Shown here piece by piece: positions 22,524-34,364 of a DNA stretch of 64,000 nt. The stretch spans positions 1,922,001 through 1,986,000 of the forward strand of contig NC_057374.1 in assembly GCF_016906535.1 (NCBI RefSeq). Reading direction: 5' to 3'. Under the pieces are notes generated by a model. The model did not search any database and was not told the DNA's origin. It worked only from the letters and a program-made list of their open reading frames with translations. This stretch comes from Rhizoctonia solani. Its lineage: Eukaryota > Basidiomycota > Agaricomycetes > Cantharellales > Ceratobasidiaceae. Position numbers and translations under genes: made by a program. The stretch's first letter is position 1; each line of letters opens with the position of its first letter.

Positions 22524-25500
22524 CTAGCCAAATACATCCGTCGCATACCGCTCGTTCTGTATCTGCTTGAAGTACTCTTCCGCTTCGCTCTCGTCACACT
22601 TGTTCTCCGCTATGATACGAATGCATACTTCGCGTATGCCTGAAGCCACATTGCTACCTCCACATGTGTAGAACTGTGTTTGTGTTAAACTAAGGACTGA
22701 CGAGAAACTCTAATACAACCCACCTTGGCATCACTGTTGAACGCCTCCCGCACAATCTTTCGATCGGCCCATACCCGGCTAGAATTCGTAAAGAACATTA
22801 ATAATCTGAAGAGAACCGCGAACCAAACATAGCTACGTCGACGTACTTTTGTACATATTTATTTCCGCCAGATTTCTCCATAGCACGAGAGAACGCGGGT
22901 CGTACATCCACTACTCCGAGCTCCGACCACTCCTTTAACTCGGCTTGGCCATACAGGTAATCTTCATCCGGACTACGGCATCCAAAGAATAGTACTGACT
23001 TGCCGACTTTCCTGCCCGCTTGAGCCTGGGCCGCCCGTTCCTCGATAAACCCACGGAACGGAGCAATGCCTGATCCAGCAGCGAACATCACCATCGGCAC
23101 ACTTGGATCTGCTGGGGGATGGAAGGCCTTGGCCGACGTACGCACAGCCATCTGTACTCGATCCCCCTTTCTCAGATTGGCGATGAAGTTTGAGGCAACA
23201 CCCAAGAATTGGCCATGCGATACCACGCTCACAGTCAGCGTCACACGAGATGGGTTAAGAAGTGGCGACGATGAGATAGAGTATTGGCGAAGGCGCATTG
23301 AAGGGAGCGATGCGATGAACGTGCCAAGAGGCATATCGATAGCTTGATATTTCTCGAGCAAATCAAGCATACTTTTTGACTGCACCCGAGGGCTATCGGA
23401 GAGCATCAACTCCAGTGCGGAACGGTCCGACGGGTCTTTGGCGAACTCGAGCAGGGTGGAGATATTGCGTTTCGTAGCTGGCTGTCCAATTTCAATGAAG
23501 CCTAGTGTTCGGGTCAGAATATGGTTTTAGAGACTTGGAAATCATGTACCCACCTGCAAGTACCTCCGCAAGCGAGACCTGTTTCCCCGAGGGAAGAGTT
23601 GTTGGCCCAGCTGCATTGATGACAATCTGGTGTTCTCAGTAACAAAGCTGCAGTATATCTCAAATCGACCATACCTGTTGTTCTGACGATACTTTGAACC
23701 GAGACAGTACTCGCCGGACATACTCCGGGGGGTTGAGCGGGAGACTATATCCAATCTTAATTCTATCAAGAGGATATAATTTACCAATGTAAAACTCACA
23801 TTGCGAGATAATCGCCTGCTCGGTAGGTCATACCCTCTGGTAACTCGAATTCTTGAACAATAAATTAGTAGCTCGTTACAAGACAGCACTAGCCTATATG
23901 CGCACCGATATGACGTTTGGCAGCCGCTTTTGGTGCTGTGAGCAATTTATTCTCGAGAACCAGTCCCAGTCTCGAGTCAGGCTGACGAAGAGTTACCGCC
24001 CGATTATTAGGAGTACCGAGGAACTTGATGTCGATCCCGGCTGCATTCAACCCCTTCGACTCTACGTTATACTCCTATAATAGGGTCAGTAAGGTCTAAA
24101 ATATTGTAATGTTCAGCTACTCTACCTTTGAGAGTATACCCCACAGCTTCTGTTCCCATTCATCGAAGCTCTCGGAGAACCTATCGCCGCTGGCATCAGC
24201 TTCGCCAAGCTCCAATAGTCGTTTCGCGCCCTTCTTGCCGAGTACCTCATCAACTAGTCTCGGAACGCGCTGATATGTGTGCACCCAGTCACGATTCCCA
24301 GCACCAAAGACGGCATATGATACACCCTGGAGGTCTAACACGTCTGCTGTCGAAGAAAGTGCTTGTACGAAATGGGCAGCATTATCAGCTGGTTCTCCTA
24401 ACCAAGTTGCAATGTCGATTAGTCAAATAAGCACTCGAATAATCGAGCACAAACCTTCAAACGATGCGGTTACAATCACCACAGGGCCGTCGGTAGGGAT
24501 GTTATTTGTTATACTGTCGAGCGTCCCAATAACTGCGCGAAATCCTGAAAGCAACAACATCAGCATAAATCGTTGAAAATCAGGCCGAAACACAAGCACC
24601 TTTCGCCACTGCCCCAGAAGAAATTTGCTGAGCAAAGCCTTCGCATGACCCGGTATTGCTACCATATAGCACGTATAGAGGTACACCACTACCGCTGTCA
24701 TTCTGACCAATATTCTGAGGCGGCGCTTTTCCAGTGTCATTGATCGAAGAAGTAGCATTGATTGCAAACGACGGCGCGTCCTTTCGTGGAATGGCCCGGA
24801 GAGTGGAATGGCCCGGAGAGTGGAATGGCCCGGAGAGTGAAATTCTTTGGCTTCAAAGTCAATGTCTGCTTTAGTTGCAAGTTGTATGTAGGGTCGCCAG
24901 CAACGAAGTCGAATTTTTGGAAAATAGTAGCAATTACTATTAGAGCCTCTTGCCATGCAAAAGGCCGTCCCTGATGTGGTCTTGTCAGCATGACAATACT
25001 GGGGATTTTTTCCAAGGACATACAATACAGCCACGAGCACCGCTACCGAATGGAACCCATGCTTTAGGCTATTATAAATAAAATTAGGAGAGCAATAATA
25101 TTGCATATGGATCTACATACGGGGAGTGCCTCGAATTTGCCGTCTAGCATTCTGTCGGGGTTAAACTTCTCCGCCTGAAGGGAAACAAAAAATCTTTCAG
25201 TCGCGCATACAGTTTCAATTCTTGAACTCAATACTTACATCCTCGCCCCAAACCGCAGGATCCTTTCCGATGTTGCTCGCGGCGACAGCTACGGTAGTTC
25301 CGGCTTTAATCAGGTATTTGCCGTCGCCAATAATTTGATCTTTATCACAAGAAACGGCAAATTCGGAAATACTGGGCGTTACGCGCAGTGTCTCCCGAAG
25401 CACAGCTAAAAAAATCTCTGCGTGAAGACTATTTCTTGATTACTACAATGCAACACTCACCATTAACATAGGTTAGCTTGCTAAGATGTTCCGGCTTGAT

Positions 25501-26739
25501 AGGTCCTTGTCCTACAACTATATCCACCTCTTGACGAACCTTGGCGTATACTTCTGGGTGCTTTGTGATATGTCCCATGGCAAACGACAACATTCCGGAC
25601 GTAGTCTCGTGCCCAGCGATTAGGAACGTGAGCATTTGAGCATTGATATTTTCTTCGCTCAGCCCTTGACCTATTAACGACACGATAAATCGCAAGACGT
25701 TTATCAAAAAATGATCAATCAAACCGGTTTGTGGGTCTCGTCCTAATAGCATTGCATTCAGTAGATCCTTCTTTTCGATTGGATTTTTCTTCCGATCTTC
25801 GATAATCTCGGTCGCAAGCTGAGATAGGGTGTCAGCTATAGTGGGATTCTATGTATGATGTTCACTGACGCTACTCATGATCTTCATGTTCTCGGCATAT
25901 TTGGCATTGGCCCCGAAAGACAGTGCTTTTACTGTACCTGGTTTAAGTGTCCGCGTTCCGCTCTCGGTCAGGAATTCACTCATAGCCTTCACGAATGGGT
26001 GTTCTCCCTGTGTGTAGAATGAATTCAGACGGTAGTTGAAGGCGCACAGTGCACTGAGCCCAAACGTCAATAATGGCCATGCAGAATGTAGTTTATTTTA
26101 GGCACTCACATAGTATCAAAGGTTAATCGTGTAAAGTCATCTGTAGGATCAATCATATAGTTTGGGCCAAATCGTTCCCACTTGAGTACAAGCTGAGAAG
26201 CCACATCAACCATATCGTTGAACATTCCTTTGATTGATAAAGGTCCAAAGGCAGGCATCAAGATATGGTCTACGAAATGCGCCGGCAGGGTCAGTTGGGC
26301 TCCGATACGCCAGGGTGTGACAAATGCATACGAGCGATTCCCCAATTGGGCTCATCATGACGCGCGGTGAATAGTGCGTCTCTACCCAGGATTCGTAATT
26401 CTTCAAGTGTGCTCTCAATGTGCTTGTGGAATCGACTCTCGTCGAGAACCTCTTGTGCGAGTCTTACAGAGGAGATGAAGACAACCTTTTCTCCTATAGA
26501 AAATATGTTACCCATCATACTACCCAGCGATAAGCCTCAATACCGACCCAAGATTTTAAGACTAAATATTTCGCCATATTTCCTTGCCAGAAGCTCAGTC
26601 GACTTGACGGGTAGCTCGACTGTGTAATGAACGTTAGGTTGGGCTGTTCGTTGTACTGGTGCTATCCCGGCTTACAATCGATCGAGTTGAGATTCCCAAG
26701 CCATGGAATACCAGTTGGGTGGGGAATGGGTGTAGTCAT
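22524..26739 (-). pseudogene. CYP505-type self-sufficient P450 fused to its reductase, frame broken in the linker
   Basis: The start is ATG at 26739 (MTTPIPHPTGIPWLGNLNSI). The P450 part has the I-helix AGHETTSGMLSF, a K-helix-type LRETLRVTP block, and a heme loop spliced as PFGSGARGCIG-RPFAWQEA. The reductase part has the FMN-binding LYVLYGSNTG, GAGNRDWVHTYQ, then FAD/NADPH blocks RQYSISSSP, GSGIAPFRGFIEER and YLYGQAELKEW, ending TDVFG with the stop at 22524-22526. This order matches P450foxy/BM3-like fatty-acid subterminal hydroxylases. The linker contains three perfect 17-bp copies (24786-24836). The P450 frame exits them into a stop at 24737-24739, while the reductase frame is one base away. 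As written, the sequence makes only the heme domain. One copy, or four, would keep the frame open. It may be a real lesion, an allele or an assembly error. Confidence 0.85.
24786..24836 (-). repeat. three perfect tandem copies of a 17-bp unit in the CYP505 linker
   Basis: The plus-strand unit is GTGGAATGGCCCGGAGA, present three times without a mismatch. Seventeen is not a multiple of three, so each gain or loss moves the reading frame. In the minus-strand gene it codes for variants of RAIP / SGPFH in the short linker between the P450 and FMN domains. Confidence 0.97.
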
Positions 26740-27503
26740 AATTGTGCTAAGATAAGAGTGGGGGATAGGAGTATCGAAACATGATCCATCCAACGCAGTC
26801 GCTATATATCTTACCTCCTGCCTCATATTGGTTATAGTTGTCATTCCTGAGTCACCAATACCGACTGTACAACCTGTACAAATTCCCGATGACCGAAGGG
26901 TTTAGTCCAACTCAGTTGTCGTCATATGCAATACCTGTGTCAAAGTGCCCGCCAAGTAACTTCGACTAGAATCCAATATAGACAAATGAGTTCGGCCTTC
27001 GGTCTGATCATGATCATGACCGGGCGATATCGATGCGTCGCGATACGCGATGCGACTCGTTATCTAATCGTTGCCCACCAGGGTCTTATTGGTAAGCAGA
27101 GTTACACAAGCAACAGAATTCACTGCGAACTCAACATCGGGACGAGAAATACTCTATTCTTCCTAGGCATTATTGTTTGTAGTTAGAGCAACTGAAATCA
27201 AAATTACGCGTTGAAACTGAAGTGGCAGAAACTGCGTTGTGATTATAATTACAATCAAGCATATGGTGCGGTCAAGCCACCCAAGCCACCCAAAACGATC
27301 GACGGCAGACGTATGTTCTTTCTGGAGCTCGTGCTGTGCTTGAGATAAGCCCTAGATCAAATATATCTTGGCAATTCAGAACGTTTTGCAGATTCAATCT
27401 ATTCGCATAATCTTGGCAGTAATTTATTTGATTATCCTATTGGCACAACGAGTTTCTGCCCCTCACTTGCGCACGTCGCCTCTTGTTCTCATCTGGCAGA
27501 ATA
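26740..27503. other. intergenic stretch upstream of CYP505
   Basis: It holds the presumed promoter of the CYP505 gene and the 3' end region of the RidA gene. Small open frames are present, but none carries a recognisable domain. A short direct repeat of AAGCCACCC occurs near 27276-27292. Confidence 0.45.
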
Positions 27504-27911
27504 TTACTTCTTGCCGCGATATGCCTCTACCTCTATCTCAATGTCCATCGCCGGGAACGCGAGTCTGGCAACCTGAACACAGGTCCAAGTGGGTCGATGA
27601 CCAGGAATACGTTCCTTAAACTTCTCGACAACTATTGGGAACGTCGTGTCGATATCCCGATGGTAAGACCGTACGGAGAATACGTCCTCCCAGCCGCGCA
27701 GTCCCACTGCGCGCAGTGCCTTGTCAACGTTCTCGAACGCGAGGTCAACTTGACCCTTTGCATCGTTGGCTTTGACTTCGCCAGAATCGTCCCAGCCGCC
27801 TTGACCCGAGGTCCTTACGATATCACCAATAATCACGGCTTGCGAGTAATGACATTCGTCACTGTTGGTTTGACCTGCGCCTTGGTAATTGACGTAGGTA
27901 AGTTCGGACAT
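27504..27911 (-). CDS. RidA/YjgF/YER057c family protein, copy 1
   Basis: The start is ATG at 27911 (MSELTYVNYQGAGQTNSDE); the open frame extends further upstream, but this start gives 135 residues, normal for the family, and aligns with the paralogue at 38663. Family features are IGDIVRTSGQGGW near the start, GQVDLAFENVDKALRAVGL in the middle and ERIPGHRPTW followed by FPAMDIEIEVEAY. RidA proteins are trimeric deaminases that clear reactive enamine/imine intermediates made by PLP enzymes. The gene has no intron. It is about 68% similar by eye to copy 2 and in the opposite orientation. Whether it keeps deaminase activity is not shown. Confidence 0.88.
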   Translation of the reverse strand: MSELTYVNYQGAGQTNSDECHYSQAVIIGDIVRTSGQGGWDDSGEVKANDAKGQVDLAFENVDKALRAVGLRGWEDVFSVRSYHRDIDTTFPIVVEKFKERIPGHRPTWTCVQVARLAFPAMDIEIEVEAYRGKK

Positions 27912-29753
27912 AGTAGTAGTGAGATGATAGACTTTTCCGAGTATCTTTGTCAACAAAACACTGAAAGCACTTGACCCGTCTATCGGACTTACCAGAGGAT
28001 CAGCGAGGAAAAGTCTATAGGAAGATGTTCGATTGCAGGTCATCTTATATAGCTATAATACTCATACGTACACCTGGCCCAATGGATGATTTACAATGAC
28101 GCGGGTCTACTAAATTAGGGAATAATGTGATGTATGCGCTCTCGATCAATGCTTCTAAGAACAGGGCGTCCGAGGGTGTTCTCATCTCTCTCTCACCATT
28201 GGTGCGTATAGGGGAGTTCCATGGGTCTCTAAGAGCCAATGCCACGGATATCTCACGCCTTCCAAACCCCAATTCCTGTATTCGTGAGCCGATGCTTCTT
28301 ATTCCATAAAGATAACCAGTATCTTATACTCTCGAGCACGTTACTTATGGAGTGTGTGGAAGGTTCTACCCTAGAGACTGGATTACCCACATACAGTATA
28401 TAATTATGAATCACGCGGCTCTTGAAAGTTTTTACATTTCTTAGCAAAAGGTTCTCATACTCAATTATGTTTTGATACATAGGCAATACATGCCTGAGGA
28501 TAATTTTATGAAATACTATTAGTACTTCCAGGATGTGAGTCATACTAAAGCTCTATGAACAAATCATCAACGCAGCCAAAGTTTAACTACAAGGGCAGAT
28601 TGCCTATCGATTTAGATTGGTGACTTCAAATTCCAAAGCTAAGACTATACAGTACTAGTTTAGGATCAATTGCCAGTGCTTTTGGTAGGGTGCTTATTGT
28701 TTCCTAATATTGTACATGCATAGCTCCGCTTTGATTCTAGTTTTGACGTTAGCGTGTGTGTCGATAAAATATGTTATTTCCTGTCAATAATAGGCAGCAC
28801 TGTTACCGGCCATTCTCAAAGAGTGGTTCAGCGTCTGCCGCTTTGGATTGTTTGAATAGGTCTCGCTAGCAGAACCCCAATCATCTTCTCCTGGCCATTA
28901 TGCTTGAGATAGAGATCACTTGGATTGAGATGAGATGTTTGAGACCAGTCCATAGGATTGGTTGCCAGTAGCTGCAGATGTGGCTTAATCACTTAGTCCC
29001 AGCAATAAGGGATGTAGATTCAATCTTCCAACGCTTGGATAAAATGCAGGGGATTCCAATCTACATCTCTTATTACTGAGACTAAGTGATTAAGTCACAT
29101 CTGCAGTTACTGGCAATCAATCTATAGTGTTCACATACTTTATGTCAGCGCATATACAGTATTGTTTACGCATATAAGGATGTAATAAGGGTCTACAAGG
29201 GCCTGTGGTTGACTTCTCACACCAATTCCATTCAGGCCAGAATTCTAATGTTGCATTCGTCAGTTATTCTGTTGAAGGTTGGTTGAGCGTCGAGCTTTGC
29301 ACCCCTGTAGCTTGGCCAAAAGGAGAATTAACCAATTAGTGGTCCAGTAGAGGGGTATTGGGACTCACGCTATGTCTCTAGTACTATTGTACACTGCACC
29401 AAAGCCGCCCGTGATTCGCTCCTGAGTGGAGGTTCCACGTTTGGCTTGGTAATTTATCAGTCTACCACATGTGAGATCCGACTTGGCCTCCACTTTTAGT
29501 CATGCAACAAGATTAGGAATTGAGGTCTATGAATTGGAATGGATGGCCACTTCAATCACGTCATACTTGTATACGATAATGGCCGGTTCCAAGTAGTAGT
29601 ATGGGGCTCAGATATCCATTATCAATAAGCGCTCATCCAATTTAACACATTTCAACCCCGTTCGGAATCTGCCTATTCAATCCGTTGAATTCACTACACT
29701 AGAATATCATTTTAATCAATTGTTCAATGCAATGCAATTTTTATGCCACTGAG
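27912..29753. other. gene-free stretch with a long hairpin
   Basis: No coding region is seen across 1.8 kb. It should hold the promoter of the RidA copy and the terminator of the aminotransferase gene. The one clear structure is the inverted repeat at 28957-29121, listed separately. Confidence 0.5.
28957..29121. repeat. 165-bp inverted repeat, possible hairpin MITE or small-RNA precursor
   Basis: The arms 28957-29020 and 29058-29121 are 64 bp each and complementary except for a handful of single changes, separated by a 37-bp loop. Both arms contain CTGCAGATGTG and TTAATCACTTAGTC. Complementarity weakly continues into TATAG-like bases outside. No protein is encoded. A transcript would fold into a near-perfect stem. 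There is no clear target duplication. Confidence 0.85.
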
Positions 29754-31312
29754 TTACAGGAGAATCTCCTTGAGCCTCTTGACAAGACGCTCGGCCTCAG
29801 CAACAGTGTTATAATGCACGAGAGAAATCCGAACCACCCCATCATCGGGGTCAAGTCCAAGTCGTACGAATAGCCGGTGTGCATAGAAATGACCGTATCG
29901 AATCCCCACCTAAACGAAAAACTTCAGTTTTAATGAGAACTAATAGTCAATAAATCGACCTTACGTCTCCTAATTCATCAAACTTCTTGACAATGTCAGG
30001 GCTCCTCACTGGCTTGTCACCCACGACCACAAAGCTTATGGTCGGCGCACGGACTTGAGGATCAGCAGACTCTGGCCCGACAATCCTGACTCCGCGATTG
30101 TATGCTTCAGGAGACAACAAGAATTCGATCAAGGGGCGCATAATATCCGCTTCGTGCCGTGCGATCGAATCGAATGCGGCAGACAAGTCGTTCCCGGATG
30201 GTGAAAGCGAGTAGAGATACTCTAGTACGGCTGTGACAGCATAGCTGCGCTCGTAACCAGGTCCGCCCGGTTGAAGCTTATACGGCGATCCTTCGTTCGT
30301 GGGCAAGAAATAGTGTGCCAGCGAGTGAAGTTGCTTGTGCGAGTCGGCACGAGTGTACAGAGCCGCCGAGTGAGGGCCATAGACCTAGAATCATGCGTGA
30401 ATCGATGTTTCTGATATGCGCAACCTAGTCTGACCTTGTAATATGAGAAAAACACATAATCCGCGTCCCATTTCTGGACATCAATCTGACGATGAGGCGC
30501 ATACGCAACACAATCAATCGAAACCTCTGCTCCACGTTCATTCCCAGGCCGCCCGTCTTTTCACGAACGAGCTTGACTACACTCTCGACGTCGACAAACT
30601 CTCCGAGGATATTAGAGCAAGCGGTAAAGGCAACGAGTCGCGTGTTCTGGTTGAGGAGAGGAACCAAATCTTCGATGCGTAGGGAAACGGCGTAGGGGTT
30701 TTTTGATCCTGGTGAGGGCTTGGGTACCCAGTGGTGTAATTTGAGTCCCTTGCACTGCGCGAGGCGGACCCACGAGCCGGTGTTGGCTGTTCATTAGGAT
30801 CAAATTTTGGTATCATTTAATCTGAGAAGTGACCAACTCACCCTCGTGGTCCGCATCAGAAACAATAAATTCGTCATTGTCCCTGATGATCGGCTCCATG
30901 GCTCGGGCGATTGTCTCGGGCATATTAGTCGACGAGTTGCCCAGCGTGATCTCGGCTGGAGACGCAGCGTTGAACAGTTTGGCTGTAGAAGCGAAGCCTT
31001 CATCGGTGCGCTTGGTAGATGTAACAGACACCGAGTAGTCCGCGCCTAGACAATGACATGGCGTTCAGAAATAGCAATCGCGACGATAACACTATGCAAA
31101 AAACTTACCCAGCTGAACATTCGTATACAACAATAATCAGCCAACTTGTCCACCACCGATTTCAAGCACTACCAAGAAACATCAATAACTGCTTCCTAAT
31201 CTCGGACGACGACCAAACCTGCGATCCCCCGCATTATCTCCAAACAAATACCCATTCTTGATTCCGGAAACGCCGCGCGGCACTTGTCAACATCGAGTTT
31301 TGCAGTCGCCAT
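29754..31312 (-). CDS. class V aminotransferase, cysteine-desulfurase-like (VC1184 subfamily)
   Basis: The start is ATG at 31312 (MATAKLDVDKCRAAFP). Exons give NVQLG followed by DYSVSVTSTKRTD, NSSTNMPETIARAMEPII, SDADHEG and TGSWVRLAQCKGLKLHHW. Next are FTACSNILGEFVDVESVV, the PLP-lysine segment FFSYYKVYGPHSAALY and GPGYERSYAV, ending GVVRISLVHYN and KRLKEILL with the stop at 29754-29756. This matches the PLP-dependent cysteine desulfurase-like family; the exact reaction of this subfamily is not established. The first two exons need three one-base insertions to read through, near 31134, 31226 and 31264. With these, the conserved NGYLFGDNAGGSQ and DKLADYLLYTNVQLG appear. I treat them as likely sequence errors, but they could be real. 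Splice sites look intact. Confidence 0.8.
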
Positions 31313-31853
31313 ATTATTGGTTGTAATGGTGGTCAAGAAGATGACTCGACGAATATCGATGGATGGTTTATATATGCGCAAAACGCCGAAGCCCGGCGGT
31401 GCATGTGGCCGGCCAGGGCATCTTCTATTTTGCTCCAAAAAGTCACGTTAACATGAGCGTGGATGTTTTGGCTCTTAGTGTGATCTAGAACACCGGCCTT
31501 GGAAAGACTCGAGGTGATCGAATGACGTGCCGAGTACCACACTGGTCCTCCAACGGTCGCACTAGTATTCTGCAAAATCCATAGGAACTCGTGAGCCTGA
31601 GATTATCATGGGCGTCTCATTAAAGCTTCTCGAGCATTTCCGACACACGAACCCCGGCGGATTTCACAGAGTACTTCTCAGATGAATCCATCCTCACAAC
31701 CGTTACCTATTACACAATCATTCCGTACCTATAGACCCTCGTAACATCTTACCATACCACCCTTCCTCAAACACATTCATTAAACTAATAATATTCCTTT
31801 ACCCTATAAAACAAATTACCGCTGCCCCCCCCCCCCTAATCAATACACCGTTT
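31313..31853. other. intergenic stretch with a C tract
   Basis: It lies between the start of the aminotransferase gene and the 3' end of the ligase gene. A run of twelve C occurs at about 31825-31836. The minus-strand open frame at 31333-31575 has no recognisable domain and I reject it as a gene. Confidence 0.45.
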
Positions 31854-33905
31854 TCACAATTTAGCCTTGGGCCGCACAACATCCAGCTCCTTCTTCGCCA
31901 AATCCCTCAACTGCCGACGCAAGATCTTCCCGGCCGCGCTCTTCGGAATCGCCTCAATCACCGAGACCCCGCCGCGCAAAAACTTGTGCTTGGCAACTCG
32001 AGTCTGGATCCATGCTTCGACTTGTTTTCCAAATGCGTCTCGCTCGGCTTGGGATTTGAACGAGTTGTAGCCTGCACGATGGACAACGTATGCACTAATT
32101 CAACCCTAGAATGAGTGGCCGACTCTCAGCGAAATTAAACCACAACTTACCGAGGCAGCTCGGTGGCCTGTTCCTCGGAATGTACACCAATCACACCGAC
32201 ATCGACGATATCGGGATGGGTCAAGAGGACGTTCTCCAGATCGGCAGGGGGCACTTGGAACCCCTTGTACTTGATAAGCTCCTTGAGTCTGTCGACGATC
32301 GTGAAGAATCCTTCCTTGTCGCGGACCGCAATGTCGCCTGTTTTGAACCACCCGTCGGGAGTGATCGCGTTGGCGGTCGCGGTAGGATTATTAAAGTATC
32401 CCCTTGACAAGTCTGCGTTAAAATCGAAAAATCAGACAAGATAGGAGAGAAACACACTTCATCACGCTCGGTCCTCGTAGCCAAAACTCTCCAGGCTCGC
32501 CTTCCTTGGCGTCCGTTCCGTCCTCGGTAACCAACCGCGCCTCGAGATTAGGCAACAACTCTCCCGCAGACCCGACTTTTTGCTCGGCCCATTGTAACGG
32601 GAGCAGCGTGCACGTGGGGCTCGTCTCTGTAAGTCCGTACCCTTGGGTAATCAAGATATCAGCCCCGCGCGAACGAAGACGTTGTTGGACGCGGGCTTGG
32701 AGTTCTGCTCCGAGGGGCGCGGCGCCTGAAAAGAAGAAACGAAGCGAGGAGATGTCGTATTTATCGACTGCCGGGTGTGATGCCAGGACGACCAGACAGG
32801 AGGGACAATCAATGCCCCGGAGATTTTGTATTTCTGAATGTACGAGCAGAATTCATCTGGGTTGAAAGGCGGGGAAATCACAACCGGGACTCCCACTGTG
32901 AACTGTCACCAAATAATGAGTACGGAACGTGTATACGACTTGGCTCGAGACGTACAGGATAATGAACCAACTTGACACAGCCGTAGATATGGTAAAATGG
33001 CAGAATACCAAGCATGGCGGGTATCATACCCGGAAAGGCAGGCCGGCAAATGGTAAGAACCGTATTCATGTTATGGTGTGTTGTCTAGGCCAAAAAAGAT
33101 TACCGCCGGGTCAGAAAAGCTAAGAATGCGGGGACCCCACGCGGGGCGAGACAGAACTGACCTCGACACCCTTGGAGAGCCCGGTGGTCCCAGACGAGTA
33201 ACACAGATAGACAGTCTCGTTGCTGAGCTCTCCATCGAACCTTCTTCGGCGGCGAGCTTGCCGGCGCGGAGTAACGAGTCGAGTTGAGTAAACTTTTCAG
33301 TTCCCTGTATCGGTAAAGTCCCATACGACATGATCACGACCTGTTTATAATATTGAGTTGATCAGCCATGTTATCCCACGTTGTATCGAGGTTTATAGGA
33401 ATCTACTCACGCGCTTTTGAGCGTCGTTGGCAGGGACATTGAGTATCTCAAACGCCTTGAAGAGTGTTCCCAATAGCGCAGGATGAACAAACACATGGCT
33501 CGCTCCGGAATCTTTGAGCTGGTGAGCAGTTCGGAGGCGTGTACGACGAGTTGGCAAGTGTGATTCGGAGTCCCGCTGCTGCGCATCCAAATAGCGTAAA
33601 AGGCCATGCAATCGAATTGGGACTGTATACATCATGTTAGCGTAAAGCAGACCAGTTAGGGAAAAGAAACTCGCCAGAAAATCATGACTGTTTGTCCTCT
33701 CTTTGTCCTAGCACATTTCTCACCCCGCTCGCAATGCGAAAGGACAAATCTTTAACGTCGCCGCGAGAAAGAGTCAAGCCGTAGCAGCCTCGACAAACGC
33801 AGGCAACGAATCGTCATACGGAGACTCGGTGGGAAAGAGGTTCGACACGACACTCCGTCGTGGGATGACATAGTCTGGGTGCTGAGATTTGTAGATGCGG
33901 GCCAT
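31854..33905 (-). CDS. 4-coumarate--CoA ligase-like acyl-activating enzyme with C-terminal AKL
   Basis: The start is ATG at 33905 ([20 protein letters not shown]). Visible blocks of the AMP-binding superfamily are [30 protein letters not shown], the P-loop [66 protein letters not shown] and the catalytic-Lys region [15 protein letters not shown]. The protein ends PKAKL; AKL is an accepted peroxisomal PTS1-type tail. It would form an acyl-adenylate and then a CoA thioester; the substrate (coumarate-like or medium-chain acid) cannot be told. Reading through the conserved blocks needs about five single-base insertions, near 33779, 33527, 33532, 33241 and 32794. Because every domain block is otherwise intact, errors in the sequence are my first explanation. 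Confidence 0.82.
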
Positions 33906-34364
33906 GGTCTTTGGGGGGAGTGACGGTTATGGTGGAGAAAGGGGCCCAAATTGCCATGCTCTTTATGAGAAATCTCCAAACCCGGCAAACGATCGAACCC
34001 GGAGCCGACCCCGTGACGCCACACGAGATGAAATGAATACGAGTCCGACACGGTTGGAATGGAATTCGAGTATTACACGAAACAAATTACAACATACAAC
34101 GAGGCCCAAGTAAAATACATTGCCCATATTCCTCTATTATCCACCATAAAAAGAAAGAAAAACACACATCCCACCCTGAAAAATAAAAATACTAGACACC
34201 CTCCCTCGATCGTCCTTCTACTATCACCGGTGAAACCAAAACCACTCGGTCGAGATAGGCAACCTCGTTTGCGGCGAAGCCTGTCATCCCACTGGAAATA
34301 GGTCGCATCGGGCCCATTTCAAGTTCGACGGCCGGCTCACACCCGAACCCGTGCCCAGCACATT
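33906..34364. other. intergenic stretch between the ligase and the membrane-protein gene
   Basis: It contains the promoter side of the ligase gene. Open frames here are short and unconvincing, and I see no repeat. Confidence 0.45.

Noticed and set aside
31825..31836. C12 tract as a functional element
   Set aside because: It lies in intergenic DNA and a simple homopolymer is enough to explain it; it may only mark a hard-to-sequence spot.
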